DNA of 64,000 nt from Neoceratodus forsteri. Taxonomy: Eukaryota; Chordata; Ceratodontiformes; Ceratodontidae. Each line of letters opens with the position of its first letter. The first letter of the stretch is position 1. Positions 11,831 through 21,870 of this stretch are shown piece after piece. The notes beneath the pieces are model-generated. The model was not told the DNA's origin. It did not search any database and was given only the letters and a program-made list of their open reading frames with translations. A program made the translations under genes and the position numbers. The stretch is taken from assembly GCA_016271365.2 (NCBI GenBank), contig JADMNL010000023.1, positions 609,302,001 to 609,366,000 of the forward strand. Reading direction: 5' to 3'.

Positions 11831-13455
11831 TGCAAGGGGTGAGAATGGTGCAGAAATGGACACAAGTCCCTTTACACGAGAAAGGGTCCTGAAGGAACTG
11901 GAAGTAATAAGAGTTGATAAAACAATGGAGCCAGACGGGTGCACCCCAGGGTCCTTAAAGAACTAAGAGAGGTGGTAGCTGAACCTCTGGCTATCCTATT
12001 TAGCCAATCACTGGAAACAGGGAGGTACCCAAAGACTAGAGGACAGCAGATGTAGTCTCCTTATACAAAGTGGGAACAAAGAGGAAGCAGGGAACTACAG
12101 ACCAGTCAGCCTCACCTCGGTAGTGGGGAAGATCATGGAAGCACTACTGAAGGAGAGATTGGTGGAACATCTGGTTGTCAATGGACTACAGGACCCAAGG
12201 CAGCATGGTTTCACCAGGGGAGGTCATGTCAGACCATTGAATTTTTGACTGGGTGACTAGGAGGTGGATCAGGGAGGGCAGTGGACATGGCCTATCTGGA
12301 CTTCAGCAAGGCCTTTGACACTGTGCCCATAGAAGACTATTACACAAACTGGGGAATATGGGTGTGGGCATGACAGTAGTGTGGTGGGTAGGTAACTGGC
12401 TGGGTGGCAGGACACAGAGGGTGGTGGTAAATGGCTGTCACTCCACAGAGGGAAGAGTGACCAGTGGGTACCACAGGGATCAGTGCTGGGACTGGTTCTA
12501 TTCAACATTTTCATCAGTGACATTGCGCAGGATGTAGAGGCAGAATTTCACTGTTCGCTGATGACACAAAGCTCTGTAACAGAGTAGACACACCAGAGGG
12601 TGTAGACAGAATGAGAAGCGACCTGCAGAAACTTGAAGAATGGTCAAGGGTTTGGCAGTTGAAATTCAATGCAAAGAAGTGCAAGATAATGCATATGGGC
12701 ACAAAACCCTGGCACAATATATCAGTTGGGGGTGAGGATATAGCATGCACCAAGCAGGAAAGGGATCTTGGGGTTGTCATCTCTGATGACCTCAAGGTAG
12801 GAAACAGTGTGACAAGGCAGCAGGTAAAGCAAATAGGATGCTGGGATGTATAGGCAGAGGCATCACCAGCAGGAAAAGGAGGTCATAATTCGCTATACAA
12901 GATACTAGTGAGGCCCCACCTGAGTACAGTGTACAGTTCTGGAGACCATACCTACGTAAGGACATAGACAGGGTAGAGAAGGTTCAGAGGAGGGCAACAA
13001 AGATGGTGCATGGATTGCATCACAAGTCCTATGAAGACAGGTTGAAGGAACTGAACATGTACTCCCTGGAGGAGAGGGGAGAGAGGGATATGATAGAGAC
13101 ATACAAGTATCTTACAGGGAGGAACGGTGCAGGAAAACACTATTTTTAAGTGAAAAGATGTTCCAGGACTAGAGGGCATGGGATGAAGTTGGAGGGAGGG
13201 ACGATTCAGAGGAAACATGAGAAAGACTTTCTTCACAGAACGGGTGGTGGACAAGTGGAACACTGCCAGAGGAAGTGGTGGGGCTGAAACAATCACGGAT
13301 TTAAGAATGCATGGGATAGACATAAAGGAATTCTAGAGGTCAGGGTAAGGGCAACAGACTTCTAGGAAAACAAACTGAACTTACAAGCTCAAATGGGCAG
13401 ACTGAGTGGGCCATAAGCCCTTATCTGCTGACACTGTCTATGTATCTATGTATCT
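11831..13455 (+). mobile_element. CR1 LINE (copy B), RT to octamer tail, nested in copy A
   Basis: One of the better preserved CR1 copies. Visible RT blocks in order: 'ERVLKELEVIRVDKTMEPDG' (~11875-11940), 'PVSLTSVVGKIMEALLKERL' (~12100-12160), 'QHGFTRG' (~12205), 'FSKAFDTVP' (~12300), 'VPQGSVLGLVLFNIF' (~12470-12515), a degraded ADDT box (~12560), 'LEEWSRVWQLKFNAKKCKIM' (12629-12690) and 'RRATKMVHGLHHKSYEDR' near 13000. It ends in ATCTATGT octamers (13434-13455). It lies wholly inside minus-strand copy A, whose sequence is continuous across 11236/13456, so copy B is a later insertion. Confidence 0.9.
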
Positions 13456-14720
13456 TATCTACCTTTAGTTTCTTTACGTCCTAGGGAATCTCTCCTCCAT
13501 AAAAGGGTTTATGTCCACTTCCTTCCATGTATGCCTTTTCTTCATTCTGTGGCCCATTACTACCCCTTCATTTGTGAATACTGAACAAAAGTACTTGTTC
13601 AATATGTCTGCTTTCTTTGGTCCTCCTCCACACCTCCCTGTTTCCCTTTAGTCTTACTATCCCTGTCTTGTTCTTCCTCTTTTCACTTATACACCTAAAG
13701 AATGTTTTAACCTCATTTTTACTGTCTTGGCAATGTTGTCCTCTGTTTGTGCTGGCGCTATGTCAGCACAGTGTAATCAAAAACTGCACAGTCAGTAACC
13801 GTGCAGTCCAAAACCATGCTAGATTATATACTGTATACTAACTCCAGAACCACATGGAGCTAGTTGATGACCACATGGTTTTGACCCTGTGGGTATTCCC
13901 ATGCAATACTGATTGAACACCATTTGGGCTTTGGTACTCCTAACTGCTTTCACTGCCTCCTTTGTTTCTCCTCATAATCCTCCCTGTCCCCTTCCTTCTG
14001 TGTTGCCTTGTACCTTTTGAATGCTAGTTTTCTTACCTTTACTTGCCCTGCTACTTCCTTGGAGAACCATAGCAGTTTCTATTTTCTTTTTCCTTTTTGT
14101 AATCTATGTGACACAGAGATTTGTTGCCTTCCCTATGACCTTCCTTATTTAATCCACTGCTGCTCTACCCCTACATTTCTGCAATTCCTGCTAATGCTTT
14201 TTTTAGGCAGTCTCCCATGTTCTTTAAATCAGCCATCCTGAAGTCCAGGATCTTTCTCTTGGTGTAGTTTGTCTCTGGCCTGTTTCTTATATCAAACCTT
14301 ACTGTATAATGATCACTTGTCTCCATGTGACTCCCAGTGTAGCGTAAGTGACACTGTTCCAATTGATAGTACCAGGTCCATTGTCACTCCCCATGTGTGG
14401 GCTCCCAACTAGTTGCCTGAGGAATGCCCCTGCAGTGAGTTTAGGTTTTCCTACTTCTACCTGTAGCTGCAGCTAGAATGCTCCAATCCATATCTGGCAT
14501 ATTGAAGTCACCTACTATGAATGTCTGCCCCTTCATAGCCATCCCTTGGATTTCCTCCATCATCTCCTTATCTACCTCCTCCCCGTGCTGGAGGCCTGTA
14601 CATTACCCTGTTTGAATAGCTGAACTCTTCCTTGTTTCTAGGGTAACCCACAGTATACCTGATCTCCTTGTATTTCTGTGGCTTTTATGTTCTCCCTCAC
14701 ATAAGAGCCATTCCTCCTCA
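13456..14720 (-). mobile_element. CR1 LINE (copy A), linker and endonuclease segment
   Basis: The upstream part of copy A. Minus-strand 14362-14171 gives 'SDHYTVRFDIRNRPETNYTK' then 'KILDFRMADLKNMGDCLKKAL', the CR1 stretch between the AP endonuclease and RT. Further upstream (14530-14440) 'GDFNMPDMDWSILAAATGRS' is the endonuclease GDFN motif, and 14720-14640 resembles the 'LYVREGIKATEIQ' stretch before it. Frames are broken by several stops. The N-terminal half of the endonuclease is missing, replaced by repeat R1 at 14721. Confidence 0.85.
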
Positions 14721-15840
14721 TTTTAGGGCTGCAGTGGGCAGAGCCCTGCAGTCCCTTGATTCAGGAAAAGCACTCCGTATTCTTTGCATTCTTTCTGACC
14801 AAACAACCTGCTGGACATGTATAACAGTCACCTCTGCATCTAAGGAGCATTATTTCTTCTCTATAAAAAATAACATCAGTCCTGATTGTGACACTAGAGG
14901 TTGAGGCAAACCCAGTGTCACTCTTATGCTATGGGGGAGGTTGGTGGTTGCTGACAGGAGGGTCGGGTTGGGGAGATATCTGTAATAATTAAGAAAAACA
15001 TAAACACTGGTCATGGCAGCCAGACTGCATTGAGCAAGCACGACTACTAGAACATGCACTATAGCCCTTGGCGGCCATCTAGGTCACAGCAGATTGTGCC
15101 ATATTCCGCCATGACCACCAAAAAATAATTTATAAATTATTGATGCCACCTACCCGACTCTTCCTCTCAGCACCCACCACCCACCCCTCCAGAAACTTAT
15201 GATTGACACTGGGGTGCCCAATCCCCAGTGTCAGGATTGTTTTGTTTTCCTTTTGTTTATAAAAGATATCCCCACCCAACCCTCCCTCTCAGCACCAACC
15301 CTCCACTCCCCCTCATGAAATCAGATAGTTGCACTGGGGGTGCCCAATCTCCACAGTGCAGGAATCTGCTTGTTGATTCTGGGGTGCCCAATTCCCCAGT
15401 GTCAGGATCTTTTTCTTTCCTTTATTAAGACATCCTGCCACTGACCCTCCTCTCAGCACCACCACCCCACTTTACCCCTCAAAAATGAAATAGTTGCTCT
15501 GGGGATGACCAATCCCTCAGTGCAGGAATCCACTCAGTTTACATTTTTGTTTACCTGTAAAGAAAACTGTCCATCAATGTCTTTTGTGGCTGGTACAGTA
15601 CCCCACTGACCCCCTCCCTTTCAGCACCTACTGTCCCACACCTTCCCAAGCCCATACTTACCAATTGTGAGTCTAACACCATAATCCTTTCTGGATTGCT
15701 GACACATCTTCATTCTTCAAAGCCAGACCACAAACTGAAAAACAGGTTTGTGGATTATATGTATTTCAAAGGAGTTTTGAACTTAGTGGCATAACTTGGG
15801 CATTTTGCATATTGTTATTAGATTTTCAACATGCCTTTTT
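14721..15840 (+). repeat. Repeat family R1, copy 2
   Basis: Matches 430-1440 over its whole length. It starts TTTTAGGGCTGCAGTGGG, and includes 'cctgattgtgacact', 'gcggccatct...gccatgacca', three subunits with 'ctggggtgcccaat.cccagtg' (15205-15240, 15330-15360, 15380-15405) and 'cctgtaaagaaaactgtccatcaatgtctt' (15556). It ends 'gtatttcaaaggagttttgaacttagt'. It runs straight into the palindromic satellite at 15841. A possible short inverted terminus (TTRGGGCTGCAG here; CTGCAGCCCAA at 16976) is weak evidence that R1 plus satellite form one element. Confidence 0.6.
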
Positions 15841-15888
15841 TTGACCCACCTCTTGAACAATTGAACTAACGTTAGGTAAACCTGTCCC

Positions 15889-15924
15889 AAAGGTGATTTT
15901 GTGGCCTAACACAAAATCACCTTT
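15889..15924. repeat. Perfect 15 bp hairpin
   Basis: AAAGGTGATTTTGTG (15889-15903), a six-base loop, then its exact reverse complement (15910-15924). The same stem in altered form occurs at 16516-16557 and 16814-16851. Confidence 0.85.
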
Positions 15925-16178
15925 TTATGGAGATTGAAAATTGCTCTGCCCTTGTTCATGAGGTGGTCCCATTAGAAGGCTATGTTTAAAATGTGGTGTA
16001 AAATATTAAAAACAACAAAGTTATGCACCTACGATAATTTTAAGAAAGCAAGCTCGTAGCTTTGGTAATTTTCAATATATTTCCCCAAATTCACAACATA
16101 GCCATATCTTTATAGCACTTCATGAATGTGATACATCTATAAACAGGTTTGACAAAAGTTTGTCAACTGGCATTACAG

Positions 16179-16225
16179 TGACAGATTTATGTTGACTGCA
16201 AAGTGCGGTTGACATAAATCTGTCA
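16179..16225. repeat. Perfect 14 bp hairpin
   Basis: TGACAGATTTATGT (16179-16192) pairs exactly with ACATAAATCTGTCA (16212-16225) across a 19-base loop. Just upstream a second small stem, TTGACAAA/TTTGTCAA, sits at about 16149-16166. Confidence 0.85.
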
Positions 16226-16274
16226 GAATAAACTGTTTGCTTTTTCAGGGTGCTTGACTCCCCAAACTCCATCC

Positions 16275-16336
16275 AGGAGGGTGGGCTCACAGCACCCTCC
16301 TATTCAATAGAATCAACTCTGAGTTGGAGTTGATTC
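16275..16336. repeat. Two adjacent perfect hairpins (9 bp and 10 bp)
   Basis: AGGAGGGTG (16275-16283) pairs with CACCCTCCT (16293-16301). GAATCAACTC (16310-16319) pairs with GAGTTGATTC (16327-16336). Confidence 0.8.
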
Positions 16337-16383
16337 GGGGAAGGTTCAAGTCCTGGAGAAAGCAGTACTGGAGTCCACAGGGT

Positions 16384-16420
16384 ACATTACAGTGGCAACA
16401 TTGAATTGCCACTGTAATGT
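16384..16420. repeat. Perfect 15 bp hairpin
   Basis: ACATTACAGTGGCAA (16384-16398) and its exact reverse complement (16406-16420) are separated by a seven-base loop. Confidence 0.85.
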
Positions 16421-16965
16421 TCACTGTCAAAATATCACTGTTCAATCAGCATACCAAATGTGACAGCTGTCATTTTTCAAATCCTGGCCAAAATGTTTTT
16501 TTTTTTTTTTACGTCCGAAAGGGTGATTTCATGGTCCCTGTGTGAAATCACATTTCGTGCAGGAGTTGGAACTTTTATCTGCCCTTGTTCATGAGGTAGG
16601 GTCATAAGAAGGCTATGTTGAAAATCTGGTGTAAAATATTAAAAAACATTGCAGTTCTGAACCTACACTGAATTTTGTGAACACAGGCTTTTAACACTGG
16701 TAACATTTTCAATATTTTAACTTAAATTTACAACATAGCCATATCTTTACAGCACCTCATGAATGTGACAGTTGTAATTTTCAACTCCTTCCCAAAGTGT
16801 GTTTCCGCATCCTGAAAGCTGATTTTGCAATCCCTGTGCAAAATCACCTTCAAACCAGGAGTTCAACATTATTTCTGCCCTTCTTCATGAGGCAGAGTCA
16901 TAACAAGCCTATGTTGAAAATTTGGTGTGAAGTATTACAAAACAAACTTTCAGTATTTTACCCCA

Positions 16966-17745
16966 AATTCCTCAGCTGCAGCCCAACTGGCTCTGGCCAG
17001 AGTTTGTTTCCACCTGCTGCTATGTACTTACTGAGTTGTGCTTTTTATTTCATCTTGCCTGAACTACTGCAATGCATTCTACAAGGAATGCCTCGTAGTC
17101 TGGTCCAGCATCATCATCTGGTGCCAAATATAGAAGCAAGGCTTTCGTGCCCGGAGGTTGTAACCTATCACCCCATTGCTACATACTTTGTGCTAGCTGC
17201 CAGTACTTTAGGGACTGAGTACATTATCCTTTGCTGATGTTGAAAACCCTGTTCAGGCTGGGCCTTTTCTATGTCCACAAAGTCCTAACCTTTTATGTCC
17301 CAGGTAGGGATATGCAGATTTTAGGTCAGGAGTTGTTGCAGGTTCCACTTTCCTGCATTGGAACAGATGTCTGCACCTTTGTTGTAGTGGTTCCTAGCCC
17401 TTGGAATACTTTATCAACTGAACTTCATCTGTCTTCCTTTCCATGAGTCTTTAAAAAATAAGTTTGGTATGTGCTGAACAACTGTCTTTTCAAGCATTTA
17501 CAGGACATTAAGTAAATTAACTTTTATCAGTACTTCTCACTATGTATTGATAAGATTGCATTACTTGAGTTCCACCTCAGTGAAATTGTAATTTCTGTGC
17601 CTGTTTGTTCATTTATTGTATTCATTTCTTGTCCTTGTTCCGTACTTTTATGCATAGAAGTAATCTCTGGTGCTCTGAGCCCTGGAAAGTGGCTTTAGAA
17701 ATAAAATGCTACTATAGTATGACTACTACTAATTCTGCTGTTAAA
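16966..17745 (+). mobile_element. L2 LINE, 3' end
   Basis: C-terminal coding region and 3' UTR of an L2 element. 'CLNYCNAFYKECLVVWSSII' (around 17057-17117) is the L2 'LDYCNSLY' block. 'TYHPIATYF' (17162-17190) corresponds to 'HITPLLxxLHWLPV', and 'VVPSPWNTLSTELHLSSF' (17387-17443) to the 'APRLWNSLPxxLR' block, with frame shifts between. The UTR ends 'gccctggaaagtggctttagaaataaaatgctactatagtatgac', the usual L2 end of the 'ggcgctatataaataaa' kind. Dead copy, 5' truncated. Confidence 0.85.
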
Positions 17746-18130
17746 ATAATGTAGGTAATGCACGTGACCTACATCACATGAGACCTTTCTGATTCTTGCA
17801 ACCCTACTGCTATTATAGAAAATAAAAACAATCATTTATCAGTTTTCTAGCATTTGCCATTGTTTTGAAGTAGTTAAGAATTTTGCTCAGAAGTTTCAAT
17901 CATACACCATCTGTCTGTATAATAGATGGATTTCATGCTAGACTAGGAAAAGTCACACTGATTTTTTCTGCTATGAAGGACACTTGAAACAAGGACATAG
18001 AAACATTCTGTAAGGATTTATTTTAATAGGTACAGAAGCATCTGCTTCAACACAACTGTTAATTCTCCATAGTATTTAGTCGGCTGGAGAAGCAGCTAAT
18101 ACCAAATCTTTCTTCCAGTACATAATGGAA
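17746..18130. other. Unassigned stretch
   Basis: A+T-rich sequence between the L2 3' end and an old CR1 copy. No frame or repeat recognised. Confidence 0.4.
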
Positions 18131-19134
18131 GTAGGAAGGTGAAGGAGGGATTGGGCCCTTAAAACAGAAGTGGGGGTGGGAACATGAGAGAGCATATGGT
18201 GATGATTGAGATATCTAATGAATACTTTGTTTCAGTGTTCACCAAAGCAACCCTAGTGGGAGGAGAGGTCTCATTTGGAAGCCTCATAACATCAGGGTTA
18301 GTTATAATATAGCCATTGGATATCACATCTGTCCTGACAGCTGACTACCTGGCAAAGTTCAAACCAGTCAAGTCCCAGGAGACTGGATGCACCAAAGGAT
18401 CATAGTGGAGCCAAAGGAACATTTAGCATTACCTCTTGCAATAATATTTTGGGAGTCTGTACAGACAGGTGAGGTGCTGAAGGACTGCTAGTGGCCAGTC
18501 TGGTCCCAGTCTTCAAGAAGGGGACAATATGACACAGGAAGCTATAGGCCAGCCAACCTAACATCAGTGTTGGGCAAGGTCCTGGTCCTTATCAGAAACA
18601 GAATAATGGAGCACATGGATGAGGCCAAGGTTTATGTCCCTCACAACATGATTTTATGAGGGGCAGTTTATGCAAATCCACCTGATCATCTTCCTCAAGT
18701 TATGGACCAGGGAGTTGTTCAGAAACAGGGCCATCAGTATAGATGTGATCTATTGGACATACAGTACATTAAACTTTTGATAGTGTGGCACAGTGAAAGT
18801 AAAGTAAACCAGTACAGTCTACATGAGACATATATGTGGTGGATTGCTAACTGTGTTGGGTACAGAAAGCATAGGGTGGTGGTGGACAAACACCAAGTGG
18901 AAAGGAGTACACAGTGGCATTTCTCAAGTATCAATGTGGGGCCACTGCTCTTCAGCATTTTATCAATTATCTAATGCGGGGGTCTCCAGCAGGCTGATTA
19001 AGTTCACAGATGACACTTAATGAGCAAGGGTGGTAAATTTCCATAAGGATGGGGCAAAGGAGGACCAGAATAAACTGGGAATGTGGTCTAACTCTTGGAG
19101 CTTCAGATTCAGTGTAGCCAAATTCAAAGAGCCA
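18131..19134 (+). mobile_element. CR1-like LINE (copy D), old, RT part
   Basis: A more diverged CR1 than copies A-C. 'NEYFVSVFTKA' is readable around 18215-18250, 'PANLTSVLGKVLVLI' around 18550-18595, and the RT block before the catalytic box around 18940-19015 ('PLLFSIL', then 'IKFTDDT' at 19000-19020). The stretch 19060-19120 corresponds to the 'LQxWxxxWxLxFN' region. Frames are broken many times. It is cut at ~19135 by a SINE-like insert; a CR1 3' region resumes at 21326, possibly of the same copy. Confidence 0.75.
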
Positions 19135-19370
19135 TGATTGATGTGCTTCTCATAGACTGCCACCTGGTGGAGGCAAGTGGTAGTGAAGTGGGTGCATTGG
19201 GAAGGTGAATCGGCAACTGCTGGATGCCTGCATGCATGCCGCTGCATGTCAACACAGTCAGAGAAGAAAACCAAAGGAAAAAATCTTCAGTCAGCCAGGA
19301 CTGACACTGGCACCCTGCAGACTCCCACATGACTAGAAGAGCAGGTCATCCACTACAGCTATGGTTCTGG
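19135..19370 (-). mobile_element. tRNA-headed SINE, antisense
   Basis: The right end reads, in reverse, like a degraded tRNA gene: 'gccaggactgacactggcaccctgcagactcccacatgactagaagagcaggtcatccactacagct' has the layout of an antisense B box, anticodon arm and A box. The body upstream is unknown. It lies inside the interruption of CR1 copy D. A relic of another kind is possible. Confidence 0.5.
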
Positions 19371-19439
19371 ATAAGTGGTGGGGCAGTAAGGCCCTGAGAA
19401 GGTCTCTGATGGGACTAGTGGCTGGCTGCCAGGAATGGA

Positions 19440-20745
19440 TACAGTCTGTAGGCTGGAAAAACGTTTGATAAATTACCTCCCACATCCCTCCTGTCTGAAG
19501 TGTCAAAAATCTTTGAAAATCAGTTTCCTTACAGTTAAAATGTTACTTAGAATCGCAGAACAAATTGAACAAATTCCAGTCAGAATTTAGACAGAACTGC
19601 AGTACAATTTTCACCCTGGTAAAGTTGTTAATCACATCCAGTTCACCCTGGACAGGAGGTAATCAGTGGTTGCCATTTTGCAGATTTGTGAAAGCGTTTA
19701 ATACTCTCGACCATGATATCCTCCTGTCCATGCTGATCTCAGTGAGTTTTACCTGAGGATGTATGGAGTGTTCCAATTCACACCTCAGGGATATCTATAG
19801 GCAAATACACATCAGATCTTGCAACTATCTCTACATGAGTACCACAGGGTTCCATATTGGACCCTTTAATATTTAATATGTACGAACAATTTAACTTTTA
19901 CGGTTTCATACCATATATATGCAGACAACATAATTATGTATACTTCAGATAATGCAGACAAAATTTAAAACAAGGTGGAAGGCACTTTTGATGATATTCA
20001 CATTTTCTTTGAAAATCATGAACTTGTCCTTAATTATAAAAATACTCAGGCTGTATTATTTAGCAAATATAAGAAAAAACTGAGGAACTAGATATAAGCA
20101 TTAAAACATACAAGGGTATTAACTTATAACTCATATCATGTACCTTAGAATGTGGTTAGATAGTGGTCTGAGGTGAGATGTCCACGTAGACAAATGTTTT
20201 AACATTGTGGGTAGATAGGGGGGCTTTTGAGTATAATAGTTCTCCCTGTATCTGATTATGGGGATAGTCAATATGCAGGTGCAATGAGCGAGGCTGCAAG
20301 CCTTCACATATGTTAAAATAGACTTGCTTGCTTTATCCTCGGTGACTCTGTATAACCCATAGATGTAAATTTTATGCTGACCTAGGATGGCAGAGGATTA
20401 GTGACTATATGAATGGACACATACTAACAATTATGTATAAATGCATCGGGGGTTACCAGATTATATATTAACTAACAGCACTATCAGAAAAAAGCCTCTC
20501 GAAGATCAGCTGCAAGACTAGAACTAGTGGTTCCCCAATAACCTAGAAATAGGAAGATCTGCCTTCTGCTACCTAGGGTCAATAAGTTGGAATACAATTC
20601 CCCAAACCTTAAGACCAGTCTCTGCTAAGATCAATTGGGGTAAAAATAAATCATGCCATGATTTTTAAGCTAAAGCCTCTTTGCCCTGTTGTCAGGCATT
20701 ATAACATGTACCCTAGATCAATTGCAGGACATAATATATGTATCT

Positions 20746-20748
<3 letters not shown>
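19440..20748 (+). mobile_element. L2/jockey-like LINE, second copy, coding part
   Basis: The same family as the element at 8999-10440. 'LNKFQSEFRQNCSTIFTLVK' (19562-19625) is the 'QHGFRxGxST' block, 'FVKAFNTLDHDILLSMLI' (19684-19737) is the 'FDTVDH' block, 'MSTTGFHIGPFNI' (~19836-19875) the GVPQGS block, and 'YADNIIMYT' (19917-19945) the catalytic box with the second Asp changed to Asn. The C-terminal region (20490-20680) reads 'SRRSAARLELVVPQ', 'CYLGSISWNTIPQTL' and 'MIFKLKPLCP' across frame shifts. It continues as 3' UTR at 21006 after a nested insertion. Confidence 0.8.

Positions 20749-20819
<71 letters not shown>
20749..20819. repeat. (TA)n microsatellite, about 35 units
   Basis: Uninterrupted TA dinucleotides over 71 bases, which is long and pure enough to be recently expanded. 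It sits at the junction between an L2-like LINE and a SINE. Confidence 0.97.
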
Positions 20820-20822
<3 letters not shown>

Positions 20823-21005
20823 GGAAAACAGTATAGTGCAGTGGTTTAAGGCTCTGAGCTGCAAATCTGGAGACCTGGGATTTGAATCCCACAGCCCCCA
20901 CTTGCATACCGTGTGACCCAGAGCAAGTCACTTAACTTCCTGTGCTCCCAGGTCACACCTCTAAACAAGTGTGCCACTCCTGGTTAAACAATTGGAAAAT
21001 ATATA
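20820..21005 (+). mobile_element. tRNA-derived SINE
   Basis: The head has the two Pol III boxes of a tRNA gene: 'tagtgcagtggtttaaggc' (A box, 20835-20853) and 'gggatttgaatccc' (B box, 20877-20890). Then come 'gtgacccagagcaagtcacttaacttcctgtgc' and a tail 'cccaggtcacacc...tcctggttaaacaattggaaaatatat'. The same tail occurs at 46785-46861 and, more diverged, at 24590-24660, so this is a family. It is inserted beside the (TA)n tract within the 3' UTR of the L2-like LINE. Confidence 0.85.
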
Positions 21006-21208
21006 TTGCCCTTCTATTATTAATTGTCACAAATGATCTTTTTTTCTTTATTTTGTCCTTTTGTAAATTATATGTGAATTTTATAATATTTCCATTACTC
21101 TGTAACAATTTGCAAATGGGACCTCATTGTAAATGAGCTCTGGTTCAGTTAAGCATATCATTGTTCATATTTCATATTTTTTATGAATAAAATTGTATCT
21201 ATATACAT
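21006..21208 (+). mobile_element. L2-like LINE 3' UTR, continued
   Basis: A+T-rich 3' UTR with 'ctgtaacaatttgcaaatgggacctcattgtaaatgagctctggttcagtt' and 'tttatgaataaaattg', the end of the LINE that starts at 19440. It passes directly into the (TCTA)n repeat, which may have grown from the LINE tail. Confidence 0.6.
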
Positions 21209-21325
21209 GTTTATCTATCTATCTATCTATCTGTCTGTCTTCTGTCTGTCTGTCTGTCTGTCTGTCTCTATCTATCTATCTACCTACCTAACTACCTGTC
21301 TATCTATCTATCCATCATCTATCTA
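21209..21325. repeat. (TCTA)n/(TCTG)n microsatellite
   Basis: Tetranucleotide runs of TCTA, then TCTG, then TCTA again, with a few TACC variants; about 115 bases. It is placed exactly at the 3' end of the LINE preceding it. Confidence 0.95.
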
Positions 21326-21870
21326 TAAAAGAAGACATTGAGGCAATACAGAGGGTGCAACACAAGCCAATGAGAATGATCAGTGGTATGCAGAGAAAAG
21401 GTATGATGAGAGGCTGCATCCCTTAACATGTTCACCCTGAAGAAAAGGAGGCAGAGATAGGACATGATTTCAGTCTTTACATACTCAAGGGTATTGACCA
21501 GATCAAGCAGTCTGAGTCATTCGATCCTACATCTTGCAGCAGGTTGCAGGAAAACACCATGAAGCTCAAGGGAGGTAATTTCAGGGGTATGTTAGGAGAC
21601 ACTTTTCTCCAAGAGCTGGTGAACTTATGGGGAAGCCTACTAGCTGAGGCAGCCTACTAGCTAAAATGGTGGACAAGCAACAGTACAGGCCTTTCAGGTA
21701 AGCCTGGACAAATGTCTTCTTAACAAGGAATCACTGGGTACCCTGGGTAATAGAAAGTTAAGAATTTCTTCCTATAAATTGGTACATTTTGCACAAAATA
21801 CTTATTTCATTCAAGGTTGTGGAGACATGATGGACCTAAAGCCTCTTCTGACCTTAAATAAGTGGGGCCT
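21326..21870 (+). mobile_element. CR1-like LINE 3' region (probably copy D)
   Basis: Old CR1 3' end: 'aagacattgaggcaatacagagggtgcaacacaagccaatgagaatgatcagtgg' corresponds to 'KDIEAIQRVQHKPMRMI'. 'atgttcaccctgaagaaaaggaggcagagataggacatgatttcagtctttaca' is the conserved 'LxxLEERRxRGDMIxxYK' region, and 'gagacatgatggacctaaagcctcttctgacctta' is the common CR1 3' end. Heavily mutated. Confidence 0.78.

Larger units (their letters stand above)
15841..16965. repeat. Palindromic satellite, small array with many hairpins
   Basis: About three diverged monomers of the family that forms the larger array at 50301-51780. Shared words are 'ttttcaatat.tt', 'acaacatagccat', 'ttcatgagg' and 'ggctatgttgaaaat'. 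Each monomer is an imperfect palindrome: the part around 16065-16135 and the reverse complement of 15945-16010 are the same sequence. In addition there are seven short hairpins, four with perfect stems of 14, 15 or 10 bp and one with a perfect 9 bp stem. The arms containing GGTGATTT recur once per monomer (15889, 16516, 16814). No coding content; the 146-codon frame starting at 16797 is chance plus L2 sequence. Confidence 0.7.

Noticed and set aside
16976..16990. CTGCAGCCCAA as the right terminal inverted repeat of R1 plus satellite
   Set aside because: Only about 11 bases match the R1 start, with one mismatch, and they may already belong to the following L2; kept only as a hint.
20835..20900. 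Functional tRNA gene
   Set aside because: The Pol III boxes belong to a SINE; the cloverleaf is incomplete and a family tail follows.
20689..20931. Ile/Tyr repeat proteins
   Set aside because: Translation of the (TA)n tract.
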